The notes beneath the pieces were generated by a model. The model saw only the letters and a list, made by a program, of their open reading frames with translations. It made no database searches and had not been told where the DNA came from. A stretch of DNA of 51,929 nt from Paenibacillus kobensis NBRC 15729 (GTDB taxonomy: Bacteria > Bacillota > Bacilli > Paenibacillales > Paenibacillaceae), in the NCBI RefSeq assembly GCF_004000825.1, contig NZ_BILZ01000043.1, positions 1 through 51,929 on the forward strand, read 5' to 3'. Shown in pieces: positions 9,298-17,920 of this stretch. A program made the position numbers and the translations under genes. Position 1 is the stretch's first letter. Each line of letters opens with the position of its first letter.

Positions 9298-10266
9298 ATG
9301 AGCAAACTTAATTCTTTTGTAGGCGGAATGACATGGGGCTGGACAGGCGTTAGAGGCACTTGGGCAACCAGCGAAGCAGACCGTTCCATGCAGCTAATGA
9401 CCGAACGTCTGAATGTGAACTGGACGGCGGTCACCTTTGCGGCCTATCAATCGCATCCGCAAGCGACGACCATCCATTATCAAGATGCACCTACGGTAAC
9501 GGACACGGAAGTTCGCCGCGCCATTGGCGAAGCCAAGCGCCTGGGACTGAATGTGTGTTTGAAGCCTGTGGTCAACTGTGCAGACGGGACATGGCGGGCG
9601 CATATCAACTTCTTCGATCACGATGTGCCATGCGAGCCGAAATGGTCGGAATGGTTCGCCTCCTATACGGCTTTCATCCTGCATTACGCTGCTATAGCGG
9701 AAGAAACGGGCTGCGAGATGCTGTGCATCGGCTGCGAAATGGTTCAAACAGACCGCAGAGAGCAGGAATGGCGCGAGCTAATCGGCAAGGTTAGAGAGGT
9801 CTATTCCGGAATCGTTACTTATAATTGCGACAAATATCAGGAGGACCGCGTCGCATGGTGGGACGCCGTCGACGTCATATCTTCCAGCGGCTACTACCCG
9901 ATTAACGATTGGGACAACCAATTGGACCGGATTGAAGCGGTCGTCAAGCGTTACGGCAAGCCGTTCTTCTTCATGGAGGCGGGTTGCCCTAGCCGACAAG
10001 GATCGGAGCATCTGCCGAACGATTGGGGATTGCAGGGGGATCCGGACGAATCGGTGCAGCAGCGTTATTTGGCCACGATGTTCGACCGGTGCGACAAGCG
10101 CGAATGGGTAGGCGGTTTCATGCTGTGGGATTGGCCGGCGACGCTCTATACCGAACAACAGGCGTCTGCCAATGATGATTACTGCATGTACGCCAAATCA
10201 GGCGAAGCGACTGTGCGGGACTACTACAAGCTCAAAACGGCAGAACAGGAGAACGCGCGCGTATGA
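9298..10266 (+). CDS. GH113 family beta-mannanase/mannosidase, cytosolic
   Basis: A single-domain (beta/alpha)8 hydrolase of 322 residues without a signal peptide, so it should act on imported mannooligosaccharides and trim them towards mannobiose. Candidate catalytic residues are E147 (acid/base, in CIGCEM) and E227 (nucleophile, in FFMEAG). Both lie within four residues of the pair I recall for the characterised Alicyclobacillus enzyme AaManA (E151, E231). The ATG at 9298 is preferred over 9268 because GGAGAGG sits six bases before it. Its stop overlaps the next start (ATGA), so it is coupled to the epimerase. The family call is good; exo versus endo action cannot be read. Confidence 0.85.
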   Translation: MSKLNSFVGGMTWGWTGVRGTWATSEADRSMQLMTERLNVNWTAVTFAAYQSHPQATTIHYQDAPTVTDTEVRRAIGEAKRLGLNVCLKPVVNCADGTWRAHINFFDHDVPCEPKWSEWFASYTAFILHYAAIAEETGCEMLCIGCEMVQTDRREQEWRELIGKVREVYSGIVTYNCDKYQEDRVAWWDAVDVISSSGYYPINDWDNQLDRIEAVVKRYGKPFFFMEAGCPSRQGSEHLPNDWGLQGDPDESVQQRYLATMFDRCDKREWVGGFMLWDWPATLYTEQQASANDDYCMYAKSGEATVRDYYKLKTAEQENARV

Positions 10267-11468
10267 CCATAACAGCTAACATAAAATCGCAGTGGGCTTC
10301 CGAAATCCGGCAAGAGCTGGACGACAATATCCTCGCTTTCTGGATGAAGCACTCGCCTGACGAACGCGACGGCGGCTTCATCGGTGAGATTACGCAGAAT
10401 ATGACGCGGGTGCCGGATGCGGACAAAAGCCTCGTGCTGAACACCCGCATGCTGTGGACATTCGCCTCCGCGTACCGGATTTTTAAGAAACAAGCCTATC
10501 TGGACGTCGCAGACCGCGCTTATCTCTACATCAAGAAACACTTTGTCGACGTGCGTAACGGCGGCCTCTATTGGATGCTCAACGCGCAGGGAAAACCGTC
10601 CTCCGACAAGAAACAAGTATATGGCCAAGCCTTCGCTATCTACGCATGGTCGGAGTATTACCGCGCGACAGGCAACCGGGAAGCGCTTGGCATGGCGATC
10701 GAGACGTTCCGGCTCATCGAGCATCACGGGCGGGATGCCGTCCATCTCGGTTACATCGAAGCGCTGGCTGCGGATTGGACCGCCACGGACGAGCTTAGCT
10801 TAAGCAACAAAGACTTGAACGAGAAGAAGTCGATGAATACTCATCTTCACGTGCTGGAGGGCTATACGAACTTGTACCGGGTATGGCCGAGCGAGGAACT
10901 ACAGCGTTCGCTTCGAGAGCTCATCCGGATTACGCTGGACCATATCGTCGACCGAAGTACGGGCCACTTCAAGCTGTTCTTCGACGAAGAGTGGGGCAAT
11001 AAATCCGATCACGTCTCATATGGCCATGATATCGAGGGCAGCTGGCTGCTTCATGAAGCAGCTGAAGTGCTCGGCGATGAGCAACTGACGAAGGAAGTGG
11101 TCGCTGTTGCCCTGCAGATGGCCGAAGCAACGCTGCAAGAAGGCGTCGATCCCGATGGCGGCATTCCGAACGAAGCAGACGGCAGCGGTCTGATCGATAC
11201 CGACAAAGATTGGTGGCCGCAAGCCGAGGCCGTTGTCGGCTTCTACAATGCGTACCAATTAAGCGGTGACGAGCGTTATGCCGAAGCCGCACGCGCATCT
11301 TGGCATTTTATCCAGACGTACATGATCGACCGAACGAACGGCGAATGGTTCTGGAGCGTCTCGCGAGAAGGCGTTCCGACCGAAGGCCATCCGAAGCTGG
11401 GCGCATGGAAATGTCCTTATCATAACGGCAGAGCCTGCTTCGAAATGATTGAACGGCTTGCCCATTAA
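10263..11468 (+). CDS. Cellobiose/mannobiose 2-epimerase (AGE family)
   Basis: A 401-residue (alpha/alpha)6-barrel epimerase. It should convert beta-1,4-mannobiose into mannosyl-beta-1,4-glucose in the cytosol. Residues that fit the family active site are R62 (NTRMLW), H194/H196 (MNTHLHVLEGY), H255 (YGHDIEGSW) and H387 (CPYHNGR). The gene overlaps the GH113 gene by four bases and is followed by GH130 after about 60 bp. That order, GH113, epimerase, GH130, is the known mannobiose route and favours mannobiose over cellobiose or N-acetylglucosamine as substrate. Confidence 0.9.
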   Translation: MTITANIKSQWASEIRQELDDNILAFWMKHSPDERDGGFIGEITQNMTRVPDADKSLVLNTRMLWTFASAYRIFKKQAYLDVADRAYLYIKKHFVDVRNGGLYWMLNAQGKPSSDKKQVYGQAFAIYAWSEYYRATGNREALGMAIETFRLIEHHGRDAVHLGYIEALAADWTATDELSLSNKDLNEKKSMNTHLHVLEGYTNLYRVWPSEELQRSLRELIRITLDHIVDRSTGHFKLFFDEEWGNKSDHVSYGHDIEGSWLLHEAAEVLGDEQLTKEVVAVALQMAEATLQEGVDPDGGIPNEADGSGLIDTDKDWWPQAEAVVGFYNAYQLSGDERYAEAARASWHFIQTYMIDRTNGEWFWSVSREGVPTEGHPKLGAWKCPYHNGRACFEMIERLAH

Positions 11469-11531
11469 TATCGCATTAGCAGTACTATCGCATTCATCCT
11501 AATCCACTAATGCCAATGGAGGAATACAACC

Positions 11532-12710
11532 ATGAACCAATTGTTCGCACAACGCCAAGCGGAGCATACGGCCCGCTACGAAGAATTGATTGCCCGCCCT
11601 AACCGCAAGGCCGCACTCGGCAACGGCATCTTTGACCGCTACGACCATCCGGTGCTGACAGCCGAGCATGCCCCTCTCGTGTGGAAATACGACTTCAACC
11701 CGGAGACGAACCCTTACTTCATGGAGCGCATCGGCGTCAACTGCGTCTTCAATCCCGGCGCGATCGAGCTGAACGGCAAGTTCTACCTTGTCGCGCGCGT
11801 CGAAGGCAACGACCGCAAATCGTTCTTCGCCGTCGCAGAGAGCGACACGGGTATCGATGGTTTTCGCTTCTGGGACCGCCCCGTCGTTCTGCCGGAGACG
11901 GCAGAGCCCGACGTGAACGTATACGACATGCGCCTGGTCAAGCATGAGGACGGCTGGATCTATGGCCTGTTCTGCACGGAACGCAAAGATCCAAGCGCGG
12001 CGCCTGGCGATCTGTCCAGCGCAGTAGCGCAGTGCGGCATCGTCCGGACGAAAGATCTCGTGCAATGGGAACGTCTCGCCGACTTGAAGACCGGCTCCAA
12101 CCAACAGCGCAACGTTGTGCTGCATCCGGAGTTTATCGACGGCCAATACGCTTTCTATACGCGTCCGCAGGACGGATTCATCGACGCCGGTTCCGGCGGC
12201 GGCATCGGCTGGGGACTGTCGCGGTCGATTGAGAATGCCGTTATCGAGCAGGAAACGATCGTCGATCAGCGCCACTATCATACGATCAAGGAAGTCAAGA
12301 ACGGGCAAGGCCCCGCTCCGATCAAGACGGACAAGGGCTGGCTCCATATTGCGCACGGCGTTCGGAACACGGCCGCAGGCCTTCGTTACGTGCTGTACGT
12401 ATTCTTGTCCGAACTGGAGCGTCCGAACGTCGTCACCCATCGGCCGGGCGGCCACTTCATCGCACCGGAGGGCATCGAGCGCGTAGGCGATGTATCGAAC
12501 GTCGTATTCTGCAACGGCGTGATCGCCCGCGAGAACGGCGACGTGTTCATTTATTACGCATCCTCGGATACGCGCTGCCATGTCGCGACGACGACGGTCG
12601 GCCAACTGCTCGATTATGCGATGAATACACCTGAGGATCCGCTTCGTTCGTACGCTTGCGTCCAGCAGCGTCTGGAGCTGATCGAGCGCAACTTGGAGCT
12701 CACGAAGTAA
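11532..12710 (+). CDS. GH130 4-O-beta-D-mannosyl-D-glucose phosphorylase
   Basis: A 392-residue five-bladed beta-propeller enzyme. It is expected to split mannosyl-glucose with phosphate into mannose-1-phosphate and glucose, the last step of the pathway here. Seen: [19 protein letters not shown] (about 74-92) and YDMRL, whose D132 aligns with the proton-donor Asp of mannosylglucose phosphorylases as I recall it. [12 protein letters not shown] (about 302-313) and a full-length C-terminus suggest GH130 subfamily 1. GGAGG is eight bases before the ATG, and a strong terminator follows. The preceding epimerase supports this substrate over mannooligosaccharides. Confidence 0.9.
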   Translation: MNQLFAQRQAEHTARYEELIARPNRKAALGNGIFDRYDHPVLTAEHAPLVWKYDFNPETNPYFMERIGVNCVFNPGAIELNGKFYLVARVEGNDRKSFFAVAESDTGIDGFRFWDRPVVLPETAEPDVNVYDMRLVKHEDGWIYGLFCTERKDPSAAPGDLSSAVAQCGIVRTKDLVQWERLADLKTGSNQQRNVVLHPEFIDGQYAFYTRPQDGFIDAGSGGGIGWGLSRSIENAVIEQETIVDQRHYHTIKEVKNGQGPAPIKTDKGWLHIAHGVRNTAAGLRYVLYVFLSELERPNVVTHRPGGHFIAPEGIERVGDVSNVVFCNGVIARENGDVFIYYASSDTRCHVATTTVGQLLDYAMNTPEDPLRSYACVQQRLELIERNLELTK

Positions 12711-12721
12711 TCAAAATAAAT

Positions 12722-12768
12722 AGCCCTCCCAAAAGTCGTTAGAAATGGACTTTCAGGAGGGCTTTTCT
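12722..12768 (+). terminator. Terminator of the GH113-epimerase-GH130 operon
   Basis: AGCCCTCC...GGAGGGCT arms, extended by AAAGTC/GACTTT, end in a T-rich stretch right after the GH130 stop. Confidence 0.85.
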
Positions 12769-12950
12769 ATTGGTTTTATTCTACTGTTAGATGCACCTGC
12801 GCAGACGAATGTTCTTCCTATCCCTCTTGTATCCTATCCAGGTTTCCTTGAACTATGAAAGGGAGCAGTTTCTTTGTACATCCAATAGTCTCGCGTCGGC
12901 CGTCATTCTTCGTTCGAACACTAACGACCCATAGCTGTTCGAACCAGTGT

Positions 12951-13138
12951 GCTAACGAACCTGAGAAGCGTTATTTGGCCCCTATTTGCGCTTTCGCAAA
13001 TGTAACGAATCCTAGAGACGTTATTTGAGTCGTAAAAGGGAATTTCGAGCAAGTTGAGCCCAAATAGCGCTTCCTCGATTCGTTAGATTCTGAAACGGCC
13101 GATTTTGATGCAAATAACGTCACCTGGATTCGTTAGCC
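12951..13138. repeat. Four-copy dispersed intergenic repeat, two direct and two inverted
   Basis: About 28-bp copies of the pattern tAACGAATCctgGAgacGTTATTTG lie at 12951-12978 and 13002-13029, with reverse-complement copies at 13059-13087 and 13110-13138, spaced 51, 57 and 51 bp apart. Outer and inner pairs can fold into nested hairpins. A partial further copy (CTAACGACCC) is at about 12921. The rest of the gap 12769-13175 shows no gene. It is not a CRISPR because the copies are imperfect and in both orientations. Confidence 0.7.
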
Positions 13139-13175
13139 TGCGAAACTCGCCATTTGAGCCGAGTTGCCTTGCCGA

Positions 13176-14465
13176 TTAGGATCCCTCGACCTGCTGCCGC
13201 GCTTGCCGCCATCTCTCGTTATATTGCTTGAAGGTCCCCTTCAAGTCGGTTGAAGCAATCCATTCCTGAATATATTCGCCCGACCATAACGATACATTCG
13301 CCTTCTCCGCAATCTTGAGAAGCCGGTCGCTTGGCGGCACGCTCTCCACGAACGTAGGCAGGAACGACAAGAACTGTTCCAACTGCGGCAATACGGCGGA
13401 CTTGGAGTTGATTTTGACCGGCAAGAAGCCTTCGTCCTCCACATACCCGGACTGGGTAACGAAATATTCGACCCACTCCTTCGCCAGCTCCTTGCTTCCG
13501 CTGTATTTGCTCACACCTGCGAACCAGTCGGGCGCCAATGGCGCGAACCGCTTCGGCCCGTCATCGTAAGGAAACGGGAAGAACCCGATATCGTCAGGCA
13601 AGGCCCCCGCTTCGATGACCTGCTTAATGACCCAACTGCCGTTCAAATACATGGCCGCTTCGCCGTCTGCTATTTTACGCTTCGAAATTTCCCACTGATT
13701 CTTCACGAGCTCCTGCTCGGTGTATCCGCGGTCTATTAACGTTTTGACGATTTGCATCGAATGGCCCCACGGATTGTTTACTGCCCAAGGCTCGTCCGTC
13801 GAGGCCATTTTGTTCAAATAATCCGCATCGCCAGCCATGTAGCTGACAAGCTCTTCTCCCCAAATTTTCATCGGCCACTGTGCTCCATAGTTGAGGAATA
13901 CCGGCGTAATGCCCGCTTTCTTCAGCTTCTCGCATGCTTCATAGAACGAGGCGAGAGTCGTCGGCAGTTCCAGTATACCAGCCCTCTCGAACGCCTTTTT
14001 GTTATAAACAACGCCAACCGTCGCCACTCCCGTAGCAATGCCATAACGGATCCCGTTCACCGCTTTGTAGTTGTCGAAACGAATGGAATCGAACATCTCG
14101 TCCGGAAGCGGCTCGAAATAGCGGGGCAAATCCTCCGCCAGCATATTCGCGGGCAGCAGCAGCACATCCCCCATATTAAGAGTGGACAGACGAGCCATAA
14201 TATCCGACGTATAATTGCTGAACCCTTGAAACTCGACCGTAACGCCGGGATGCTCGCTCTCGAACCGTTCCGCATAACGGTCCATCGTGCCGTTCTCGAT
14301 CAGATCGACCCGGTTGGTCAGAACGGATAGTGTTTGAGCCGTCGTATTGGGGTCATCGGAATGGCTTGTCCGCTCGTTGCCGCCCCCCGCCCCTTCGCCC
14401 GAACATCCAGCCAGCAGCCAAGTAACGGCAAATACGCTGATCATGCCTGCTATCGTCTTTCGCAT
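13176..14465 (-). CDS. Orphan extracellular sugar-binding lipoprotein
   Basis: A family-1 solute-binding protein of 429 residues, lipidated at C21 (LLAGC), with a Gly/Glu-rich spacer. It is a paralogue of the binding protein at 7634-8947 throughout its length (shared PGVTVEFQG, YNKKAFERAGI and WVIKQVIE segments). No permease or ATPase gene is adjacent, so it may share the mannan permeases with a different ligand preference. The ATG at 14465 is chosen because GGAGG lies seven bases upstream and starts the signal peptide; 29 further in-frame codons upstream look non-coding. Its ligand is not readable. Confidence 0.88.
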   Translation of the reverse strand: MRKTIAGMISVFAVTWLLAGCSGEGAGGGNERTSHSDDPNTTAQTLSVLTNRVDLIENGTMDRYAERFESEHPGVTVEFQGFSNYTSDIMARLSTLNMGDVLLLPANMLAEDLPRYFEPLPDEMFDSIRFDNYKAVNGIRYGIATGVATVGVVYNKKAFERAGILELPTTLASFYEACEKLKKAGITPVFLNYGAQWPMKIWGEELVSYMAGDADYLNKMASTDEPWAVNNPWGHSMQIVKTLIDRGYTEQELVKNQWEISKRKIADGEAAMYLNGSWVIKQVIEAGALPDDIGFFPFPYDDGPKRFAPLAPDWFAGVSKYSGSKELAKEWVEYFVTQSGYVEDEGFLPVKINSKSAVLPQLEQFLSFLPTFVESVPPSDRLLKIAEKANVSLWSGEYIQEWIASTDLKGTFKQYNERWRQARQQVEGS

Positions 14466-14710
14466 TAACGATCCTCCTTCGACGCGCAATGAATGGAAAG
14501 CTTGCCGCATTATACTGTAAGCTTGTCGCGATTGCGGCAGAACCATTCTCATCGGCTAACAACGATATATTCACCTGATGGACTGCGTCTGAATTGCATT
14601 ATAAGAATAACATATGGAGTTAGGAAGAAGAACAAATTAATTAGCAATAAAATATCATTAATTAGATAACAATACTAACGAACGAATCACAACTCCCATT
14701 TGAACAAACA

Positions 14711-14737
14711 GAAAAAAGAGCCGGATATCCGACTCTT
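14711..14737 (-). terminator. Terminator of the P-loop kinase-like gene
   Basis: AAGAGTCGGATATCCGGCTCTT on the minus strand is followed by TTTTT, about 20 bp beyond the stop. The remaining intergenic sequence up to 14758 and the AT-rich gap 14466-14710 show no gene. Confidence 0.8.
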
Positions 14738-14758
14738 CTCATGTTCCGATCAGCTTAT

Positions 14759-15373
14759 TCACATTAATAATTGCTGTGCATATTTGTCCCATTCCGCATC
14801 ATCCGTTTGGATCTCCACCGTAGGGATCAGGGATTGTCCCGCACACTTCCGCAAGTTCTCCTGAGCCTCCAAAAAATGTTGAACCGCTTTCGAAACAGAA
14901 GAATGGCCTTGCATAACGTATGACTTCCAACCTTCGCCGCGGCTCTCGATGTACCTGGACTCCACCGTTTCTGGTGACAAGGTTAAAAGGACGCATTGTG
15001 CATTCAGACCGGATAATCGCCGCTCCAGCGCCTTAATTTCTGCACTGTCTCCAAAAGCCGCCCGATGATTCAAGTGAAATCTCTCTAGGATGTAGAAGGC
15101 CCCGTTGCTTAATTTGGAATGGCCAAGTGAACCACTCCATAGAAACAGGTGCTCCAAATAATTAATATGAGGTTGCATAAGGTTCAAATGTTCCTCCTGC
15201 TGCAATCGTCTTGGCTCGCCATGGTCATCATGAAGGACCTGGGAGTAGTGCTCGCTTAATGCGATCATCGTTCTCGGAACATTCGCAGCCTGACCATGCG
15301 CTTTCTTCAATGCGGACAATACGGATGTTTTGCCTGCTGTGGACATGCCTTCAATGATTAATCCTTGTATCAC
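14759..15373 (-). CDS. P-loop kinase-like protein of unknown substrate
   Basis: A 204-residue protein with a Walker A motif (G9-MSTAGKT16) at the very N-terminus and a later ERFHLNHRAAF segment. The overall layout resembles thymidylate or nucleoside kinases and other small P-loop phosphotransferases. RGEGWKSYV (about 145-153) could be a lid region. The GTG start follows GAGGTG five bases upstream. It is a single-gene unit with its own terminator. I do not recognise the specific function. Confidence 0.75.
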   Translation of the reverse strand: MIQGLIIEGMSTAGKTSVLSALKKAHGQAANVPRTMIALSEHYSQVLHDDHGEPRRLQQEEHLNLMQPHINYLEHLFLWSGSLGHSKLSNGAFYILERFHLNHRAAFGDSAEIKALERRLSGLNAQCVLLTLSPETVESRYIESRGEGWKSYVMQGHSSVSKAVQHFLEAQENLRKCAGQSLIPTVEIQTDDAEWDKYAQQLLM

Positions 15374-15550
15374 AACGACACCTCAATTCCATTCGTAGAA
15401 AACGGCTTCAGCACTCTGAATGAAATTCTTCGCATCCTCGATATTTCCTGTATCCGTTCTCATAAAAAACAAGCCTAACCGTTCGAAATTGATTTATAAT
15501 ATTGAAATAACAGCCATTATTAATATTTATAAACAATGGGGAGCGTAACG

Positions 15551-16813
15551 ATGACCAACCAGAAAAGTGCAATGATTATCGGAGCCGGAATCGGTGGCCT
15601 GGTAACAGCCCTGCAGTTGGACCGGCTTGGAATAAAGGTGCAAGTGTTCGAAAGCGTGGAAGAGATTCGCGCGCTGGGGGTGGGTATCAACCTGCTCCCG
15701 CATTCCGTCAAGGTATTAACCGAATTAGGATTGGCGGAAGAGCTGGACCGTGAAGGCGTACGAACTGCGGAGCTCGCCTACTACAACAAATTCGGGCAGC
15801 TCATCTGGAAGGAACCAAGAGGAATGGATGCCGGCTATCAATGGCCGCAATACTCCATTCATCGCGGCAAGCTCCAGATGCTTCTGATGAAGGAAGTCCA
15901 ACGCCGGCTGGGTGAACATGCTATCAAGACTGGCCATCACTTAGCTGAGTTCGAAGAGAATGCGGACGGCGTAACCGCACACTTCGTCAATCGCAAGACC
16001 GGACAGACCGTCGGCAGCCACCAAGCCGACATGATGATCGGCGCCGACGGCATTCACTCCATCGTGAGAAAAGCCTTCTACCCCGATGAAGGCGCTCCCA
16101 AGTATGGCGGACGAATTTTATGGCGCGGCACGACAGATGCCTCTCCCTTCATGACCGGCAAGTCGATGATCATGATGGGACATGTGGACATCAAGTTCGT
16201 GGCGTACCCGATCTCTGCCCCGAATCCTCAAGGGCAATCCACCATCAACTGGATCGCCGAATTGACCGTCCCGGACGGAATGCTGGATCGTACCGACTGG
16301 AACAGGAGAGCCAATAAGGAAGACTTTGCGGCGGCGTTCGCTAATTGGAAGTTCGATTGGATCGACGTTCCTCAGTTAATCGAGAAATCGGAATCCGTCT
16401 ACGAGTTTCCGCTCGTGGATAAAGATCCTGTCAAGCAATGGGCGTTCGGCCGGATCGCTTTGCTGGGCGACGCCGCGCATCCGATGTATCCGATCGGATC
16501 GAACGGCGCTTCCCAAGCCATACTGGATTCAGAGGCCTTATCCCGCTCCCTGCAAGAGAATGTATCCATGGAAGCCGCTTTGCAACAATATGAAGCCCTC
16601 CGGTTGGATAAGACGACTTCGATCGTACTCAGCAACCGTGAGAACGGTCCGGAAATCGTCATGCAGATTGTGGAGGACAGGGCGCCTCACGGGTTCGCCA
16701 ATCTGTATGATGTAGTCAGCAGACAGGAGCTGGAGGACATCTCCACTCGCTATAAGAAGATTGCGGGCTTCGATAAAGAAACAATGAACGCCGGAAAAGA
16801 AGTGAAGTCGTGA
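15551..16813 (+). CDS. FAD-dependent monooxygenase (PHBH-fold)
   Basis: A 420-residue class A flavoprotein hydroxylase-type enzyme. Seen: dinucleotide-binding GAGIGGL near residue 12, a central DG motif (IGADGIHS, about 160-167) and the flavin-binding GDAAHPMYPIGSNGASQA (about 305-322). Such enzymes hydroxylate small, often aromatic, substrates using NAD(P)H and O2; the substrate is not readable. The ATG at 15551 is chosen because GGGGAG is seven bases before it, while the ATG at 15536 would contain that site. The stop overlaps the start of a DUF3237 gene, a pairing that suggests a joint pathway. Confidence 0.88.
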   Translation: MTNQKSAMIIGAGIGGLVTALQLDRLGIKVQVFESVEEIRALGVGINLLPHSVKVLTELGLAEELDREGVRTAELAYYNKFGQLIWKEPRGMDAGYQWPQYSIHRGKLQMLLMKEVQRRLGEHAIKTGHHLAEFEENADGVTAHFVNRKTGQTVGSHQADMMIGADGIHSIVRKAFYPDEGAPKYGGRILWRGTTDASPFMTGKSMIMMGHVDIKFVAYPISAPNPQGQSTINWIAELTVPDGMLDRTDWNRRANKEDFAAAFANWKFDWIDVPQLIEKSESVYEFPLVDKDPVKQWAFGRIALLGDAAHPMYPIGSNGASQAILDSEALSRSLQENVSMEAALQQYEALRLDKTTSIVLSNRENGPEIVMQIVEDRAPHGFANLYDVVSRQELEDISTRYKKIAGFDKETMNAGKEVKS

Positions 16814-17259
16814 TGAATGCTGAATTTGCATTCGAAGCTATCACCGAAGTCGGCCCCATCCAAGAAGTAGGGGCAACGCCTGGAGGCGTAAGACGAATGA
16901 TTCCGATTCTGGGCGGACGAATTTCGGGACCGCGAGTCGAAGGTATCATCCTTCCCGGCGGAGCGGATTGGCAGCTGATCCGCAACGATGGCGTTGCGGA
17001 AATCGAAGCCAGGTTCACGATCAAGACAACGGATGGAACGATGATCTACGTCATCAACAAAGGATATCGCCACGCTCCGAAGGAAGTGATGGCCAAGCTG
17101 GCTGCGGGAGAAGCGGTGTCGCCGGATGATTATTATTTCCGCACCGCGCCTTTCTTCGAAGTAGAGGACGGCCGATACGGTTGGCTGAACCGCACGCTGA
17201 TGATCGGCAAAGGCGAGCGGAGAGATTCGGTTGTATTTCGGTTTTACGAAATTCTATAA
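16813..17259 (+). CDS. DUF3237 family protein
   Basis: A 148-residue soluble protein with the DUF3237 pattern: GGRISGPRVEG, ILPGGADWQLIRNDG, YRTAPFFE-like and WLNRTLMIG segments. The family is predicted to be a small beta-barrel and is often found near oxidative catabolism genes; its activity is unknown. The ATG shares one base with the stop of the monooxygenase (TGATG), so translation is coupled. A GTG one codon earlier is possible but less likely. Confidence 0.85.
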   Translation: MNAEFAFEAITEVGPIQEVGATPGGVRRMIPILGGRISGPRVEGIILPGGADWQLIRNDGVAEIEARFTIKTTDGTMIYVINKGYRHAPKEVMAKLAAGEAVSPDDYYFRTAPFFEVEDGRYGWLNRTLMIGKGERRDSVVFRFYEIL

Positions 17260-17263
17260 AATA

Positions 17264-17310
17264 ACTCAACGTCCGGGAAACAGGCACGCTGCCTCTCTCG
17301 GGCGTTTTTT
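17264..17310 (+). terminator. Terminator of the monooxygenase/DUF3237 operon
   Basis: ACGTCCGGG...CTCGGGCGT arms enclose an inner AGGCA/TGCCT stem and end in TTTTTT, starting five bases past the DUF3237 stop. A separate hairpin, AGCCGACC-tctgat-GGTCGGCT, is at 17401-17422. Confidence 0.8.
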
Positions 17311-17499
17311 CATTTTCCGAAACAATCATTAGGAACGTCAGTTTCGACTTGGACGCCGGAATGACGCTAAACTCGGCATAGAGAGTGTGTGTAAACAAGA
17401 AGCCGACCTCTGATGGTCGGCTAACTTCAAATACTTTTCTCACTACCTACACAATGTCACATGTTCACTTCTGGCCATCGACAGCTTCCTGTAGAAACA

Positions 17500-17812
17500 T
17501 AATGCCCCAAGCGCTCACTCCCTTACTCCCACCTGCCCTCTCCCCTATTTCTAAGATAATAATTGGTGTCCTGGAAGAGCAGGGAGAGGCGTAGGAGTAC
17601 AGGGTTAGGGAATAAGAGATAATACCTGGGAAAGAGCCTGAGACAAGCCTGTAAAGCCTTGATACGACTGAGTTTATGGTTGGGTGAATGATTGGGGAAA
17701 GACTTGAGAAAGTCATAAAAGGAAAGACTGGAGCTTTGGTTGGAGATAACGCCGACCAGTTCCAGTCTTTGGTGATTTAAGGACAGTTATTTCAGTAGAA
17801 GACAGTTATTTA
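17500..17812. repeat. Structured non-coding element, left copy flanking the island
   Basis: A pyrimidine-rich then purine-rich fold-back (17500-17640) leads to CCTTGAT..GACTG, ATTGGGGAA and a terminal hairpin with AAAGACTGGA (17724-17733) pairing TCCAGTCTTT (17761-17770). It ends in GGTGATTTAAGGACAGTTATTT, with GACAGTTATTT repeated at 17782 and 17801. A clearly related copy in the same orientation lies at about 21955-22205. It could be a REP/MITE-type palindromic element or a structured RNA; I do not recognise the family. The rest of 17311-17920 shows no gene. Confidence 0.65.
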
Positions 17813-17920
17813 TGGTGTTGGACAGGAATTGTTTATTAATTAAAAGGAAGCAATCATTGACTGCATTTGGGGTAAAAATGTTTTGTTCAACATATAAAAC
17901 AATTACACTGAGCGTTATGC

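Noticed and set aside
12951-13138. Possible CRISPR array
   Set aside because: Only four copies, imperfect, in both orientations, with no cas genes in the window.
14466-14552. 29-codon upstream extension of the orphan binding protein
   Set aside because: The signal peptide begins at the ATG at 14465, which has its own GGAGG site.
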